DNA of 64,000 nt from BCD1 sp965230565. GTDB taxonomy: Bacteria > Bacteroidota > Bacteroidia > Chitinophagales > Saprospiraceae. This document shows, piece after piece, positions 8,310-17,172 of this stretch. The position numbers and the translations under genes are program-made. The notes below the pieces were generated by a model, which saw only the letters and a program-made list of their open reading frames with translations, was not told where the DNA came from and did no database searches. Where the stretch lies: contig CBDDLH010000015.1 of NCBI GenBank assembly GCA_965230565.1, positions 434,001 through 498,000 on the forward strand. The letters run 5' to 3'. The first letter of the stretch is position 1; each line of letters opens with the position of its first letter.

Positions 8310-10223
8310 ATGTTAGATGCAAAAATTCCCGAAGGGAAACTTCAAGATAAATGGAACAACTACAAAGCGAAATGTAATATCGTGAATCCAGCCAATAAGA
8401 AAAAGCTGGATATCATTGTAGTTGGTGCCGGTCTGGCAGGTTCTTCTGCTGCGGCAACTTTTGGCGAACTGGGATACAATGTCAAAGTTTTCTTTTTCCA
8501 GGACTCCGCCAGAAGAGCACACTCAGTAGCAGCCCAGGGAGGGGTCAATGCCGCCAAAAACTATCAATATGACGGAGACAATGTCTACCGAATGTTTTAT
8601 GATACCATCAAAGGTGGAGACTTCAGGTCTCGGGAAGCCAATACTTACCGATTGGCCGAATGTTCTGCATCATTAATTGATCAGGCAGTGGCACAGGGAG
8701 TTCCCTTCGGTAGAGAGTATGGCGGTTATCTTTCCAACAGATCCTTTGGAGGGGTTCAGGTGAAACGAACCTTTTATGCAAGAGGCCAAACCGGACAACA
8801 ATTATTGCTCGGTGCTTACTCTGCAATGATGAGGCAGGTGAATACCGGAAAAGTCAAATTGTACAACCGTCATGAGATGCTCGATGTAGTCATCATTGAT
8901 GGAAAAGCGCGCGGAATAATCGCCAGAAACCTCGCTACCGGCGAAATCGAAAGACATGCTGCCCATACGGTTGTTTTGGCAACAGGAGGTTACGGAAAGA
9001 TTTATTTCCTTTCTACGCTGGCTATGGGATGTAACGGTTCTGCTGCCTGGCGTTCGCATAAAAAAGGTGCCTACATGGCTGGTGTGAGCTGGGTCCAGAT
9101 CCACCCGACTTGTTTGCCACAATCCGGAGACCACCAATCAAAACTCACCCTGATGTCAGAATCACTAAGGAACGATGGCCGGATCTGGGTACCAAAACAA
9201 AAAGATGACGACCGACATCCAAATGACATCCCGCCGGAAGAAAGAGATTATTACCTGGAACGCAGATATCCTTCCTTTGGTAACCTTGCCCCAAGGGATA
9301 TAGCCTCCAGAGCAGCCAAAGAACGAATCGATGCCGGACATGGTGTTGGAGCCAATAAAAATGCTGTCTACCTGGATTTCAGAACTGCTATAAATGAATA
9401 CGGGGAAAATGTCATCCGTGAAAGGTATGGCAACCTGTTCCGCATGTATGAAAAGATTACCGGAATCAATGCATATAAGGAACCCATGAAGATCTCCCCT
9501 GCCGCCCACTTCACCATGGGAGGGTTATGGGTCGATTATGAATTGATGACTTCCGTTCCGGGTTTATTTGCCCTTGGAGAATGCAACTTCTCCGATCACG
9601 GAGCCAACAGGCTTGGTGCAAACTCCCTGCTGCAGGCATGTGTTGACGGATATTTCATTGCCCCGCTAACCGTTGGTAATTACCTTTCCGGAGAAATCAA
9701 AACCGGCAGGATTACCGCTGATCATCCGGAATTTGAAAAAACTGAAAAGGAAGCCCGGGAATTTCTCGACAAACTGGTCAATATAAAAGGAAGTAAAACT
9801 GCGGATCATTACCACAGAACTCTGGGACGTATTCTTTGGGACAAAGTAGGATTGGAAAGAAGTAAGGAAAGTCTGGAAGCTGCTATCAAGGAAATCAGGG
9901 AATTAAGAGAAGATTTTTGGAAAAACCTGATGGTTCCGGGTACCAAAGAAGAGATCAATTCTGAATTGGAAAAAGCAGGACGTGTTGCCGATTATCTTGA
10001 ATTGGCCGAATTGATGGCTTTTGATGCTTTGAACCGGGACGAATCCTGTGGTGCTCATTTCCGGTCAGAATATCAAACTGAAGACGGGGAGGCCATGCGA
10101 AATGATGATGATTATGCTTACGTTTCCTCCTGGGAATTTGCCGCAAAAGGAGAAGAGCCCATACTTCACAAGGAAGTTTTGGAATTTGAAACGGTCACAC
10201 CAACTGTAAGGAGTTATAAGTAG
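8310..10223 (+). CDS. sdhA: Succinate dehydrogenase/fumarate reductase flavoprotein subunit
   Basis: Catalytic subunit that oxidises succinate to fumarate in the TCA cycle, bound to the inner face of the cytoplasmic membrane. 637 residues. The dinucleotide-binding loop is VVGAGLAGSSAA (from about residue 37), and the covalent-FAD histidine lies in ARRAHSVAAQGG (H71). Active-site blocks WVQIHPTCLPQSG and GANRLGANSLLQ are present, as is HFTMGGLWVDYE. The length fits the ~640-residue form found with b558 anchors. Confidence 0.97.
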   Translation: MLDAKIPEGKLQDKWNNYKAKCNIVNPANKKKLDIIVVGAGLAGSSAAATFGELGYNVKVFFFQDSARRAHSVAAQGGVNAAKNYQYDGDNVYRMFYDTIKGGDFRSREANTYRLAECSASLIDQAVAQGVPFGREYGGYLSNRSFGGVQVKRTFYARGQTGQQLLLGAYSAMMRQVNTGKVKLYNRHEMLDVVIIDGKARGIIARNLATGEIERHAAHTVVLATGGYGKIYFLSTLAMGCNGSAAWRSHKKGAYMAGVSWVQIHPTCLPQSGDHQSKLTLMSESLRNDGRIWVPKQKDDDRHPNDIPPEERDYYLERRYPSFGNLAPRDIASRAAKERIDAGHGVGANKNAVYLDFRTAINEYGENVIRERYGNLFRMYEKITGINAYKEPMKISPAAHFTMGGLWVDYELMTSVPGLFALGECNFSDHGANRLGANSLLQACVDGYFIAPLTVGNYLSGEIKTGRITADHPEFEKTEKEAREFLDKLVNIKGSKTADHYHRTLGRILWDKVGLERSKESLEAAIKEIRELREDFWKNLMVPGTKEEINSELEKAGRVADYLELAELMAFDALNRDESCGAHFRSEYQTEDGEAMRNDDDYAYVSSWEFAAKGEEPILHKEVLEFETVTPTVRSYK

Positions 10224-10448
10224 ACGTAAAACGGATTACGGTGGACGGTCGACGATAAACGGCCTTTCATCCGGGATATTGAATAATAGTCTATAAAAAT
10301 AATTAATGTTTTTGGCCATAGAATTTTTATTAAAAGCAGAATTTCTACTGCCAGGAACCAAACCGAAAACATTTAGAGTAGAAGGTAAACATAACCTTTC
10401 CCTTCCTTACAAATGTTAAGAGGTTTGAAAATGATTCATAAAAAAACC

Positions 10449-10482
10449 ATCCTGGATTTTGGCAAAAGCCAAAATCCAGGAT
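10449..10482 (+). repeat. Perfect 15-bp hairpin between sdhA and sdhB
   Basis: Arms ATCCTGGATTTTGGC and its exact complement enclose a 4-nt AAAA loop, 20 bp before the sdhB ATG. No U-run follows, so it is not a classical terminator. It may be an RNA-processing or stability element that sets the sdhA:sdhB ratio, or an AT-rich palindromic repeat. Confidence 0.7.
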
Positions 10483-10502
10483 AACATAAAAATTCGGAAC
10501 GA

Positions 10503-11240
10503 ATGAAAGTCACATTAAAAGTCTGGAGGCAAAAAGATGCGCAATCAAAGGGTGCGTTTGAAACCTATCCGATGGACAATGTCAATGAAGATATGTCCTT
10601 TCTGGAAATGTTGGACATGCTCAATGAGGGACTGACCGTCCAGGGAAAAATGCCCGTTGAATTTGACTCCGACTGCCGGGAGGGGATTTGTGGACAATGC
10701 GGGATGGTCATCAACGGAAGAGCGAACGGCCATCTGGAAGGGACTACGACCTGTCAGTTACACATGCGTTCATTCAGGGATGGAGAGACTATCTACATTG
10801 AACCATTCCGGGCCAACGCATTCCCCGTCATCCGCGACCTCAAAGTCAACCGGGAATCCCTTGACAGGATCATCATTGCCGGTGGGTTCATTTCCTCCCA
10901 CACCGGATCAGCTCCGGAAGCCAATTCCATCCCTATTGGACACGCTACGGCAGAGTCTGCCTTTGACTCTGCTGCCTGTATCGGATGTGGTAGCTGTGTG
11001 GCGACCTGCAAGAACTCAAGTGCCTCTCTCTTTACAGCAGCAAAAATCACTCACCTGGCCAAATTACCTCAGGGGCAGGTCGAAGCCAGAAAGCGTGCCC
11101 TGAATATGGTGAAACAAATGGATATTGAAGGTTTCGGAGCCTGTACCAATACCGAAGCTTGCGAAGTCGAATGTCCTCAGAATATCTCTGTGATGAACAT
11201 TGCCAGGATGAACTGGGAATTTCATAAGGCTGTATTGTAG
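10503..11240 (+). CDS. sdhB: Succinate dehydrogenase iron-sulfur subunit
   Basis: Electron-transfer subunit of complex II with three Fe-S clusters, 245 residues. The [2Fe-2S] ligands lie in DCREGICGQCGMVING with the later C in TTTCQLHM. The ferredoxin-like half has CIGCGSCVATCKN, and the final set is ACTNTEACEVECPQN. Third gene of sdhCAB. It is separated from sdhA by 279 bp, long for an operon, and that gap holds a perfect hairpin. A strong terminator follows. Confidence 0.97.
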   Translation: MKVTLKVWRQKDAQSKGAFETYPMDNVNEDMSFLEMLDMLNEGLTVQGKMPVEFDSDCREGICGQCGMVINGRANGHLEGTTTCQLHMRSFRDGETIYIEPFRANAFPVIRDLKVNRESLDRIIIAGGFISSHTGSAPEANSIPIGHATAESAFDSAACIGCGSCVATCKNSSASLFTAAKITHLAKLPQGQVEARKRALNMVKQMDIEGFGACTNTEACEVECPQNISVMNIARMNWEFHKAVL

Positions 11241-11331
11241 GCGTTACTGGAGTCCCGGCAAGTCCCGACACTGTCGTGTGCGGGATGATTTTAAATCATG
11301 CCGCGGATGTCGCTACGCTCCATTACGGGAA

Positions 11332-11375
11332 ACGGGTTGCGGGTTATCAATTGATTGTCCGCAACCCGTTTTTAT
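11332..11375 (+). terminator. Rho-independent terminator after sdhB
   Basis: 11-bp perfect stem (ACGGGTTGCGG and complement, 11332-11342 and 11359-11369) followed at once by a T-run. It ends the sdhCAB transcript. Confidence 0.85.
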
Positions 11376-11430
11376 TGCATGTAGGAAAAGTAAACTAAAA
11401 CATATTAGTTTTTCGTTTACCAAATAAAAA

Positions 11431-12306
11431 ATGCTCAAAACGCCAATGATTTTTTTGCTTTCGATTTTACTGCTTTCCTGCACAAATGCTCCAAACAAGG
11501 GAGAGGCAACACAAAAAATGCTCACAAATCCCTTTAGGACTTCCGTTGCTAAAAATTTGATCGATACCAGTGGGAAAACTTTACAAACCAGATTCCTATT
11601 ACCTGAAGGTTATGAAAGGACTGAGGCTGTATCCGGCTCTTTTGGAGAGTACCTAAGGAACCTTCCGCTTAAATCTCACGGATCAAAAGTCAAATATTAT
11701 GATGGGGATACAAAAAGCGCCAGAGGTGTTTACGAAGCTGTTGTGGATATGGATATTGATCCGCGAGACTTGCAGCAGTGCGCGGATGCCGTTATTCGAT
11801 TACGAGCGGAATATCTTTATGAGCAGGAAAGGTACGATGAGATCAGTTTTGAATTCACCAATGGTTTTGAAGCCCATTTTAAAACCTGGAGAAGCGGCAA
11901 TCGAATTGGTGTTGATGGTAATAACGTTTACTGGAGGACTTCTTCCAGTGCAAACAGCTCGTACAAAAGTTTCCGAAAATATCTCATCATGGTTTTTGCC
12001 TATGCAGGAACTTATTCGGTTGAAAGGGAAACTAAAAAGGTTTCTATAGAAGATATTCAGGTTGGAGATATTTTTGTAAAAGGCGGCAGTCCCGGTCATG
12101 CAGTCATTGTGGTAGACGTCGCAAAACATTCAGAAACCGGAGAAAAGATCTTCATGCTGGCCCAAAGTTATATGCCTGCCCAGGAGATTCAGATTCTTCA
12201 AAATCCTAAAAACGGCCAGGGTAATCCATGGTATGATACAGATTTTGAAAGGCTGAGAACTCCGGAATGGACTTTTTCGAAGGAGGCGTTGAGGAGGTTT
12301 GAGTGA
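11431..12306 (+). CDS. DUF4846 family lipoprotein
   Basis: 291 residues with a lipoprotein signal ending in LLLSC (C17). The mature part fits the DUF4846 family: RFLLPEGYERTEAVSGSFGEYLRNLPL, VVDMDIDPRDLQQCADAVIRLRAEYL, and a conserved HAVIVVDVA strand near the C-terminus. The function is not known; the fold includes a stretch reminiscent of NlpC/P60-like surfaces (GDIFVKGGSPGHAVIV). Likely anchored to an envelope membrane. Monocistronic, with a hairpin terminator just downstream. Confidence 0.8.
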   Translation: MLKTPMIFLLSILLLSCTNAPNKGEATQKMLTNPFRTSVAKNLIDTSGKTLQTRFLLPEGYERTEAVSGSFGEYLRNLPLKSHGSKVKYYDGDTKSARGVYEAVVDMDIDPRDLQQCADAVIRLRAEYLYEQERYDEISFEFTNGFEAHFKTWRSGNRIGVDGNNVYWRTSSSANSSYKSFRKYLIMVFAYAGTYSVERETKKVSIEDIQVGDIFVKGGSPGHAVIVVDVAKHSETGEKIFMLAQSYMPAQEIQILQNPKNGQGNPWYDTDFERLRTPEWTFSKEALRRFE

Positions 12307-12312
12307 CTTTCT

Positions 12313-12355
12313 CAGCCAAGTGACGGCCTCACTTGGAGTGAGGCCGTCACTGGCT
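12313..12355 (+). terminator. Strong hairpin after the DUF4846 gene (repeat family copy 1)
   Basis: A 20-bp stem with one bulged A; the core arms are AGTGACGGCCTCACT and its complement around a 3-nt loop. The core is nearly identical to the hairpin at 30772-30818. It is followed by a conserved tail at 12362-12398. Confidence 0.8.
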
Positions 12356-12361
12356 GCCCCC

Positions 12362-12398
12362 TTTATATAAAGCCACGAGAAAGGTAAACGTGACATTA
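12362..12398 (+). repeat. Conserved tail of hairpin-plus-tail repeat, copy 1
   Basis: Contains TATATAAAGCCACGA then AAACGTGACATTA. It matches 29568-29604 (same strand) and 30721-30756 (opposite strand). In all three copies a hairpin sits on the same side of the tail. Confidence 0.7.
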
Positions 12399-12436
12399 TT
12401 TTGTCCACTATTTTTGAACTTTAACATTTACCATAT

Positions 12437-13174
12437 ATGAGAAGACAAATACTTACAGGGATCTTAGGTTTGATAATTTTCTCACTGGTTTTCTCACTTT
12501 CTTATTGGAAATCCAGGGATTTTCTGTTTCAGATTTTTTATGATTTAAGCCATTCACAAACAGACATCACCAGGAAGCAATCTGTTGACGAAATCCTCCA
12601 ACAATTTGAAACCGTTGCCTTTGAAAATCTCGACCCTGGCTATTTGAATTCTACAAACTCAAATGACCCAAAATTTAAATCTATCCTCGGCGGTTCCACC
12701 TTTTATAAGATAAAACGGTCACAGATTAACATAAAAGTTGCCGGTCAATTTCGAGTGAAAGATTTTATGGCCAAGGATCAGTTCTACCGAAAAAGCCTTT
12801 TTGATAAAGATTTCGAACAGTATTGGCTAATCGACAAAAAACTACTCTACAAAATCATTGAACTTCAACAGGAATTAAAAGCAAAAGAATACAACCCAAA
12901 AGCATTCTGGATCAGATACGGCCACCGTCCCCCGCAACTGAATAGTGAAGTCAACGGAGCCAACTTCAGCCGACACATCAACGGTCAGGCAGCTGATCTG
13001 GTGATCAAGGACGTTAATCAGGATGGAAAATACAGTGAAGAAGACAAAACAATTGTTTTAGACCTGGTCGAAAATACGATCATCGTTAATGAAGGAGGAG
13101 TTGGCAGATATCCGGGCACCAGAACTGTACATATTGATGTACGTGGAAAAAGAGCCCGGTGGGATGACTATTGA
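12437..13174 (+). CDS. Peptidase M15-like (D-Ala-D-Ala carboxypeptidase fold) membrane protein
   Basis: 245 residues with an N-terminal membrane anchor (~5-24) and a C-terminal peptidase M15 / YcbK-like zinc domain. The metal-site pattern is SRHINGQAADL (H180, D187) and VHIDVRG (H232). It is expected to act on peptidoglycan peptides in the periplasm. An odd point is an EF-hand-like acidic loop (DVNQDGKYSEED, residues 192-203) inserted just after the first zinc motif, which suggests calcium binding. A TATTTTTG -7-like box lies at 12409-12416, 20 bp before the start. Confidence 0.8.
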   Translation: MRRQILTGILGLIIFSLVFSLSYWKSRDFLFQIFYDLSHSQTDITRKQSVDEILQQFETVAFENLDPGYLNSTNSNDPKFKSILGGSTFYKIKRSQINIKVAGQFRVKDFMAKDQFYRKSLFDKDFEQYWLIDKKLLYKIIELQQELKAKEYNPKAFWIRYGHRPPQLNSEVNGANFSRHINGQAADLVIKDVNQDGKYSEEDKTIVLDLVENTIIVNEGGVGRYPGTRTVHIDVRGKRARWDDY

Positions 13175-13483
13175 AAATGAATTGGCGGACAATTCCACTT
13201 TAAAATATTACTTAAAGGCTAAGGAGAAGGCTAAGGCTGAGGTAGACAACCTGCGTCAAAAAATCATATCAAACTATGTCAAACCAAGTATTGGGACAGA
13301 ATTGGGTTCAAGTGGTTCAAGGAGTTTAATTTAGGCCTTCCGACCACAGGTACGGAATGTCACCTTGTTCCATCTGTGCTCTCTGTGCCTTCCCTGTGCC
13401 CCCTGTGGTTAATCTTCAGGTCCCCAGTTTTAAACTTTTTTTAATGCTCCTAAAGCTGTAAATTGAGTCTCAAAATCACCACG
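13175..13483. other. Non-coding gap with 'ctctgtgcc' word repeat
   Basis: No gene is supported. It contains a 'ggctaagg' microrepeat near 13216 and a degenerate repeat at about 13370-13412 (words tctgtgctctctgtgcc, ccctgtgccccctgtgg). This is the same class of word-like intergenic repeats as at 3050, 28640 and 53245. Confidence 0.5.
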
Positions 13484-14005
13484 ATGAAGAAGCTAATGCT
13501 ATTAACAATCACCTTTACTCTAGCCATTTCAAGCCTTTACGGGCAAAGATTCAAACCGGACTCCATCATCATCCAGGAAATCAATGACCAACTCTGGAAG
13601 CCCTTTAAAACAACCTACGCCGCAAGTGACTGGGTAGGATTCAATGCCTTGCATACCGATGATGTTTTGCGGATAAGCTTGTGGGGAGGACTGAGAGTCG
13701 GTGATGAATACAAAAAATCCAATGAAAAATCTTTCCAAAGAAATACGGAAACCCAAAGAACCATAGATTTCCGGTTCGAACACCGCATTCATAATGATTC
13801 AACAGCTTATGAGGTGGGGTATTATGAAATAACCTCCATAGCACCCGGTAAGGACCCACGAAATTATTATGCCCAATTCCATGTACGTCTCAGAAAAGAA
13901 AACGGACAATGGAAGATCAGTCAGGACTTTGATGTAGATAAAATAAATGGCAGAAAAATCACCCAAGAAGATTATTATCATCCGGAATTGACAGATTTGA
14001 ATTAA
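13484..14005 (+). CDS. Secreted NTF2-like / DUF4440-type protein
   Basis: 173 residues from the ATG at 13484 (MKKLMLLTITFTLAISSLYGQ, a good signal peptide). An upstream TTG at 13463 would add seven residues and is less likely. The mature part has the pattern of SnoaL/DUF4440 domains: helix EINDQLWKPFKTTYAASDW, HTDDVLRIS, and final strands YYAQFHVRLRKENGQWKISQDFD. Probably periplasmic. Ligand or activity unknown. Confidence 0.7.
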   Translation: MKKLMLLTITFTLAISSLYGQRFKPDSIIIQEINDQLWKPFKTTYAASDWVGFNALHTDDVLRISLWGGLRVGDEYKKSNEKSFQRNTETQRTIDFRFEHRIHNDSTAYEVGYYEITSIAPGKDPRNYYAQFHVRLRKENGQWKISQDFDVDKINGRKITQEDYYHPELTDLN

Positions 14006-14040
14006 AATTTTTATCATTAATTCGTTCTCAATCAAGTATC

Positions 14041-14979
14041 ATGAAAACCTTTGGATTCCTTTCAATTGCTTTGTCTGTATGTTCATTTTTGTTTACCGTT
14101 TCCTGCCAGGAGCCGGCCTTTCCGCAAGTTACCGACGGAACCCTTGAAAGGATCGAAAATTTCCCTTCTGCATTTATTTCAGACAGAAATATCGATGTCT
14201 GGTTGCCAGATGGATATAGTGATTCCGAAAAATATGCCGTATTGTATATGCACGACGGACAGATGTTATACGATTCCGCCACCACCTGGAACAAACAGGA
14301 ATGGGATGTTGATGGAATCATGGGCAGACTCATTGCTGAAAATGAAATTCCTCCAACTATTGTGGTGGGCATTTTTAATTCACCCAACCGACATATGGAT
14401 TACTTTCCAAAACGGCCCATGGAAAACCTTTCAGAAGCTGAATGGGCCATTCTGGACGAAGAAGCCGAAAAGCAAAACCGGGATCCCATTCGTGCTGATG
14501 ATATCGACTCAGATAATTATTTGAAATTCATCGTCGAGGAACTTAAACCTCACATTGACTCAGCATATTCGACCAAAACAGATGCAGCCAACACTTTTGT
14601 TGCCGGTTCAAGTATGGGCGGACTGATATCGATGTATGCTATCTGTGAATATCCGGAAATTTTTAGCGGAGCAGCCTGCATTTCCACGCATTGGATAGGT
14701 TTTCATGATTTTGAAAACAATCCGATTCCGGCTGCTTTTGCCAATTATTTGGAAAACAACCTGCCGGATACCTCCAATCATAAGATCTACTTTGATTTTG
14801 GAACGGAAACGCTGGATGCTTTTTATGAACCTCATCAGGTAGTAGTGGACAGTATCATGGTTCGCAATGGATTTACAGAATTGAATTGGATGACGCGCAA
14901 ATTCCCTGGGGAGAACCACTCGGAAAATGCCTGGCGGAAGCGGTTGGATATACCGGTGAAGTTTTTATTAGCGGAATAA
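14041..14979 (+). CDS. Alpha/beta-hydrolase esterase lipoprotein (esterase D / CE1-like)
   Basis: 312 residues with a signal ending TVSC (C22), so probably lipid-anchored. It has the esterase-D-type start (IDVWLPDGYSDSEKYAVLYMHDGQMLYD), the nucleophile elbow GSSMGG (Ser190) and a late GENHSENAW histidine as the likely catalytic base. Related proteins include ferri-siderophore esterases and feruloyl or acetyl-xylan esterases; the substrate cannot be assigned. The preceding secreted protein ends 35 bp upstream and may be co-transcribed. Confidence 0.82.
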   Translation: MKTFGFLSIALSVCSFLFTVSCQEPAFPQVTDGTLERIENFPSAFISDRNIDVWLPDGYSDSEKYAVLYMHDGQMLYDSATTWNKQEWDVDGIMGRLIAENEIPPTIVVGIFNSPNRHMDYFPKRPMENLSEAEWAILDEEAEKQNRDPIRADDIDSDNYLKFIVEELKPHIDSAYSTKTDAANTFVAGSSMGGLISMYAICEYPEIFSGAACISTHWIGFHDFENNPIPAAFANYLENNLPDTSNHKIYFDFGTETLDAFYEPHQVVVDSIMVRNGFTELNWMTRKFPGENHSENAWRKRLDIPVKFLLAE

Positions 14980-15046
14980 AAACCTGATACTAAAGGTTGA
15001 TTAAGAATAAGTTAGCAATAGTATCCTCGGCTTTTAAACTATCTAA

Positions 15047-15532
15047 ATGAAAAAAATAAAATGGTCAATTTTTGGAATTTTGATTTTGGTTTCCTGTTAC
15101 CTGCTTACTTCCTGGGAGTATGAAGTTAAAACCAGTGTAGACCAATTAGAATGGTTCATTTCTGGTAATAAATTTGAACTCGTGCAAATTTATTATGGCG
15201 GATTGGCTGGAAGGAGTAGTACATCTTACCATTTCAAACCTGTAAAAGATTCGGTACAAGTAAAGCTTGATCCTGAGTATTACTCAAAAAACGAAATTAT
15301 GATAAGCCAGGAAGAATTTACTGAAATCAAGGCAGCTTTGAAATGCATTGCCCTTAACCATAGTGATAACACAATCCCAGCAACCGGTTGCATCGGCCCT
15401 TTTTTCGAAGAATTTTACATTCAAAAAGGATTCAAAAAAATGAGACTATTCAATCCAAAAATTGAAACCTGCAGGTTTAATAAGATTTTATTTACCCCAA
15501 AAAACTTTCCAAAAGCATACGAATTAGACTAA
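15047..15532 (+). CDS. Hypothetical membrane-anchored or exported protein
   Basis: 161 residues with an N-terminal hydrophobic segment (KWSIFGILILVSCYLLTSW) that could be an uncleaved anchor or a lipoprotein signal ending in VSC. The mature part has no motif that I recognise; a CIGPF segment may be part of a disulfide pair with downstream C. It ends 10 bp before the convergent rluF stop. Confidence 0.65.
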   Translation: MKKIKWSIFGILILVSCYLLTSWEYEVKTSVDQLEWFISGNKFELVQIYYGGLAGRSSTSYHFKPVKDSVQVKLDPEYYSKNEIMISQEEFTEIKAALKCIALNHSDNTIPATGCIGPFFEEFYIQKGFKKMRLFNPKIETCRFNKILFTPKNFPKAYELD

Positions 15533-15542
15533 TTTTTTCACT

Positions 15543-16283
15543 TCAGGACGCCTCCTCCGTCTTACTCGAATCACTGATGAGCCGATTGAGCGTTTTAATC
15601 TCTTTGGCAGAAAAATACCGCCATTTCCCGGGGGCTATGCCCTCCAGTCGGATATTCATGATGCGTGTACGTTTCAGTCGAACCACATTGTAACCCAGAT
15701 ACTCACACATTCTTCGTATCTGACGGTTTAACCCCTGGACCAACACTATTTTAAAAACAAATTTACTCTTTTTGGCAACGTAACATTTCTTGGTCACTGT
15801 ACCCAGGATAGGAATACCGTTACCCATTTTTTCGATAAATTCAGGAGTGATGGGTTTATCAACTGTTACGATATATTCCTTTTCATGATTATTACCTGCA
15901 CGGAGGATTTTGTTGACAATATCGCCATCATTGGTGAGAAAAATGAGTCCTTCGGAAGGTTTGTCCAGGCGTCCTACCGGAAAAATACGTTTCGGGTAAT
16001 TGATGTAATCAATGATATTGGTTTTATCCTTTCTGTCTGTTGTTGAGGTAATACCAACCGGTTTATGAAAAGCTAAATAAACCGTTTTTTCTTTTTGATT
16101 AATGGCTTTATCATCTATGGTAACCTTATCACCCTCCACTACCCTATTACCGGAAATGGCCACCACTCCATTGATCTTCACCCTGCCGGCTTTGATCATT
16201 TTATCAGCTTCCCGGCGGGAACAAATACCTGTTTCGCTGATGTATTTGTTTAAACTTTTGGAATCAAGGTTCTCTTTAGACAT
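15543..16283 (-). CDS. rluF: 23S rRNA pseudouridine synthase, RluF type
   Basis: 246 residues. An N-terminal S4 RNA-binding domain (LNKYISETGICSRREADKMI) is followed by an RsuA/RluF catalytic domain with the catalytic aspartate in FPVGRLDKPSEGLIFLTND (D107), HEKEYIVTVDK and the C-terminal QGLNRQIRRMCEYLGYNV motif. It converts a uridine in 23S rRNA (U2604 in E. coli, with relaxed neighbours) to pseudouridine. Monocistronic, minus strand. Confidence 0.93.
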   Translation of the reverse strand: MSKENLDSKSLNKYISETGICSRREADKMIKAGRVKINGVVAISGNRVVEGDKVTIDDKAINQKEKTVYLAFHKPVGITSTTDRKDKTNIIDYINYPKRIFPVGRLDKPSEGLIFLTNDGDIVNKILRAGNNHEKEYIVTVDKPITPEFIEKMGNGIPILGTVTKKCYVAKKSKFVFKIVLVQGLNRQIRRMCEYLGYNVVRLKRTRIMNIRLEGIAPGKWRYFSAKEIKTLNRLISDSSKTEEAS

Positions 16284-16937
16284 AAAATCCAGGTAATTAG
16301 CAATCAGTTTGTAAAGTTACATCAATTGTGACAGGCCAATTTCAATTTCCTGGAAAAAATCCAATCTTGCTGACAAAAAACCTAGGTAATTCCAGGCTAA
16401 ACCTCTTTTTAAAATTAAAAAAAGGGAGAATATAAAAATAAAACTAGCCCGTTCTTAATCCTGAATTTCGGCTGGAGATAACATTTCATCTCTCCATAAA
16501 CAAATGTAAATCAAACACTTAAAACAATAAAACACCGTATTGAACATCTTATTTATGTCTGAAAATCAAGTTGTTACAGGTAGGAACACCCCTTAAATTT
16601 GTATCAGAAAGTTAAAAGAAACGATCGCACTATTGACCATGACATTCACCCAATTGTCCATGACATAATGTGTTTTAAAATTGAAACTTTGGTATAGTTT
16701 TGAGGTTCGTCTATTCTTAAATAATGCTTCTCCCAAAAGCAATTTGAATTACTTTAGGATAGACGGCCTCCTTTTACCAAAGCATTTGACAAAACGATTT
16801 TTCATACTTATTTTACTATTTAAACTAAGTAAAACGATTGCTGAACATAACATTTTAAATCATCATAAAGCACTGAAAATCAATTTAATAATAAAAAAAC
16901 ACTTAAATTGAACCTCATATAACAAATCAAATAAACT
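16284..16937. other. AT-rich non-coding tract upstream of the RNA cluster
   Basis: No gene is supported. Present are a 6-bp inverted repeat TGGAGA/TCTCCA at 16473-16496 and a promoter-like pair TTG (16571) and TAAATTTG (16594-16601) with 20-nt spacing. A 76-codon open frame beginning at a TTG (16681) has no recognisable features and very AT-rich composition, and I treat it as non-coding. Confidence 0.5.
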
Positions 16938-16968
16938 ATTGAAAAAATTTACAACACTCTTAACTTTG
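16938..16968 (+). promoter_or_regulatory. Bacteroidota promoter for a small RNA
   Basis: ATTG (ending at 16941) and TAACTTTG (16961-16968) are separated by exactly 19 nt, as in the TTTG-N19-TAnnTTTG promoter consensus. Predicted transcription start is near 16975. Confidence 0.6.
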
Positions 16969-16974
16969 TGTTGT

Positions 16975-17079
16975 AAATACAAAAAGATACAAAAGGGTTT
17001 AACCCCTTCAAGATATAATTTGGTTTTATTTGGTTAGGGCTGCAGGCATCCGAAATTTTGGATAGCCTGCTTTTTTTTT
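16975..17079 (+). ncRNA. Candidate ~105-nt small RNA or attenuated leader
   Basis: The stretch starts just below a well-spaced promoter and ends in a strong intrinsic terminator, with no open frame of note. Predicted folds are a small 5' hairpin AAGGG/CCCTT (about 16994-17009), a U/G-rich single-stranded middle, and the terminator stem. It could be an independent sRNA or an attenuator leader for the tRNA-like RNA and slipin gene downstream. Confidence 0.5.
17042..17079 (+). terminator. Rho-independent terminator
   Basis: Stem GCAGGC-ATCC with GGAT-A-GCCTGC (10 bp, one bulged A) and an 8-nt loop, followed by nine T residues. Confidence 0.85.
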
Positions 17080-17094
17080 GCCTATACGGCATTG

Positions 17095-17172
17095 AGCCAC
17101 GACCCTGCCTGCTGACCCTGCCTGCTGACCGCAAGAGGTAGGCGCAGGAAGGCAGGTTCGTGGCTTTTTTTA
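17095..17172 (+). terminator. Second tandem terminator with CCTGCCTGCTGAC direct repeats
   Basis: Arms AGCCACGA-C-CCTGCC (17095-17109) and GGCAGG-T-TCGTGGCT (17151-17165) pair 14 of 15 positions and run into seven T residues. The loop holds two tandem copies of CCTGCCTGCTGAC. The arms share the GGCAGG palindromes of 418-443 and 553-589. Confidence 0.65.

Noticed and set aside
13089..13334. 81-codon frame overlapping the M15 peptidase end
   Set aside because: Overlaps a well-supported gene and extends into the 'ggctaagg' microrepeat.
16681..16911. 76-codon AT-rich frame beginning with TTG
   Set aside because: Composition (Lys/Asn/Leu/Ile) is what AT-rich non-coding DNA gives; no motif seen.
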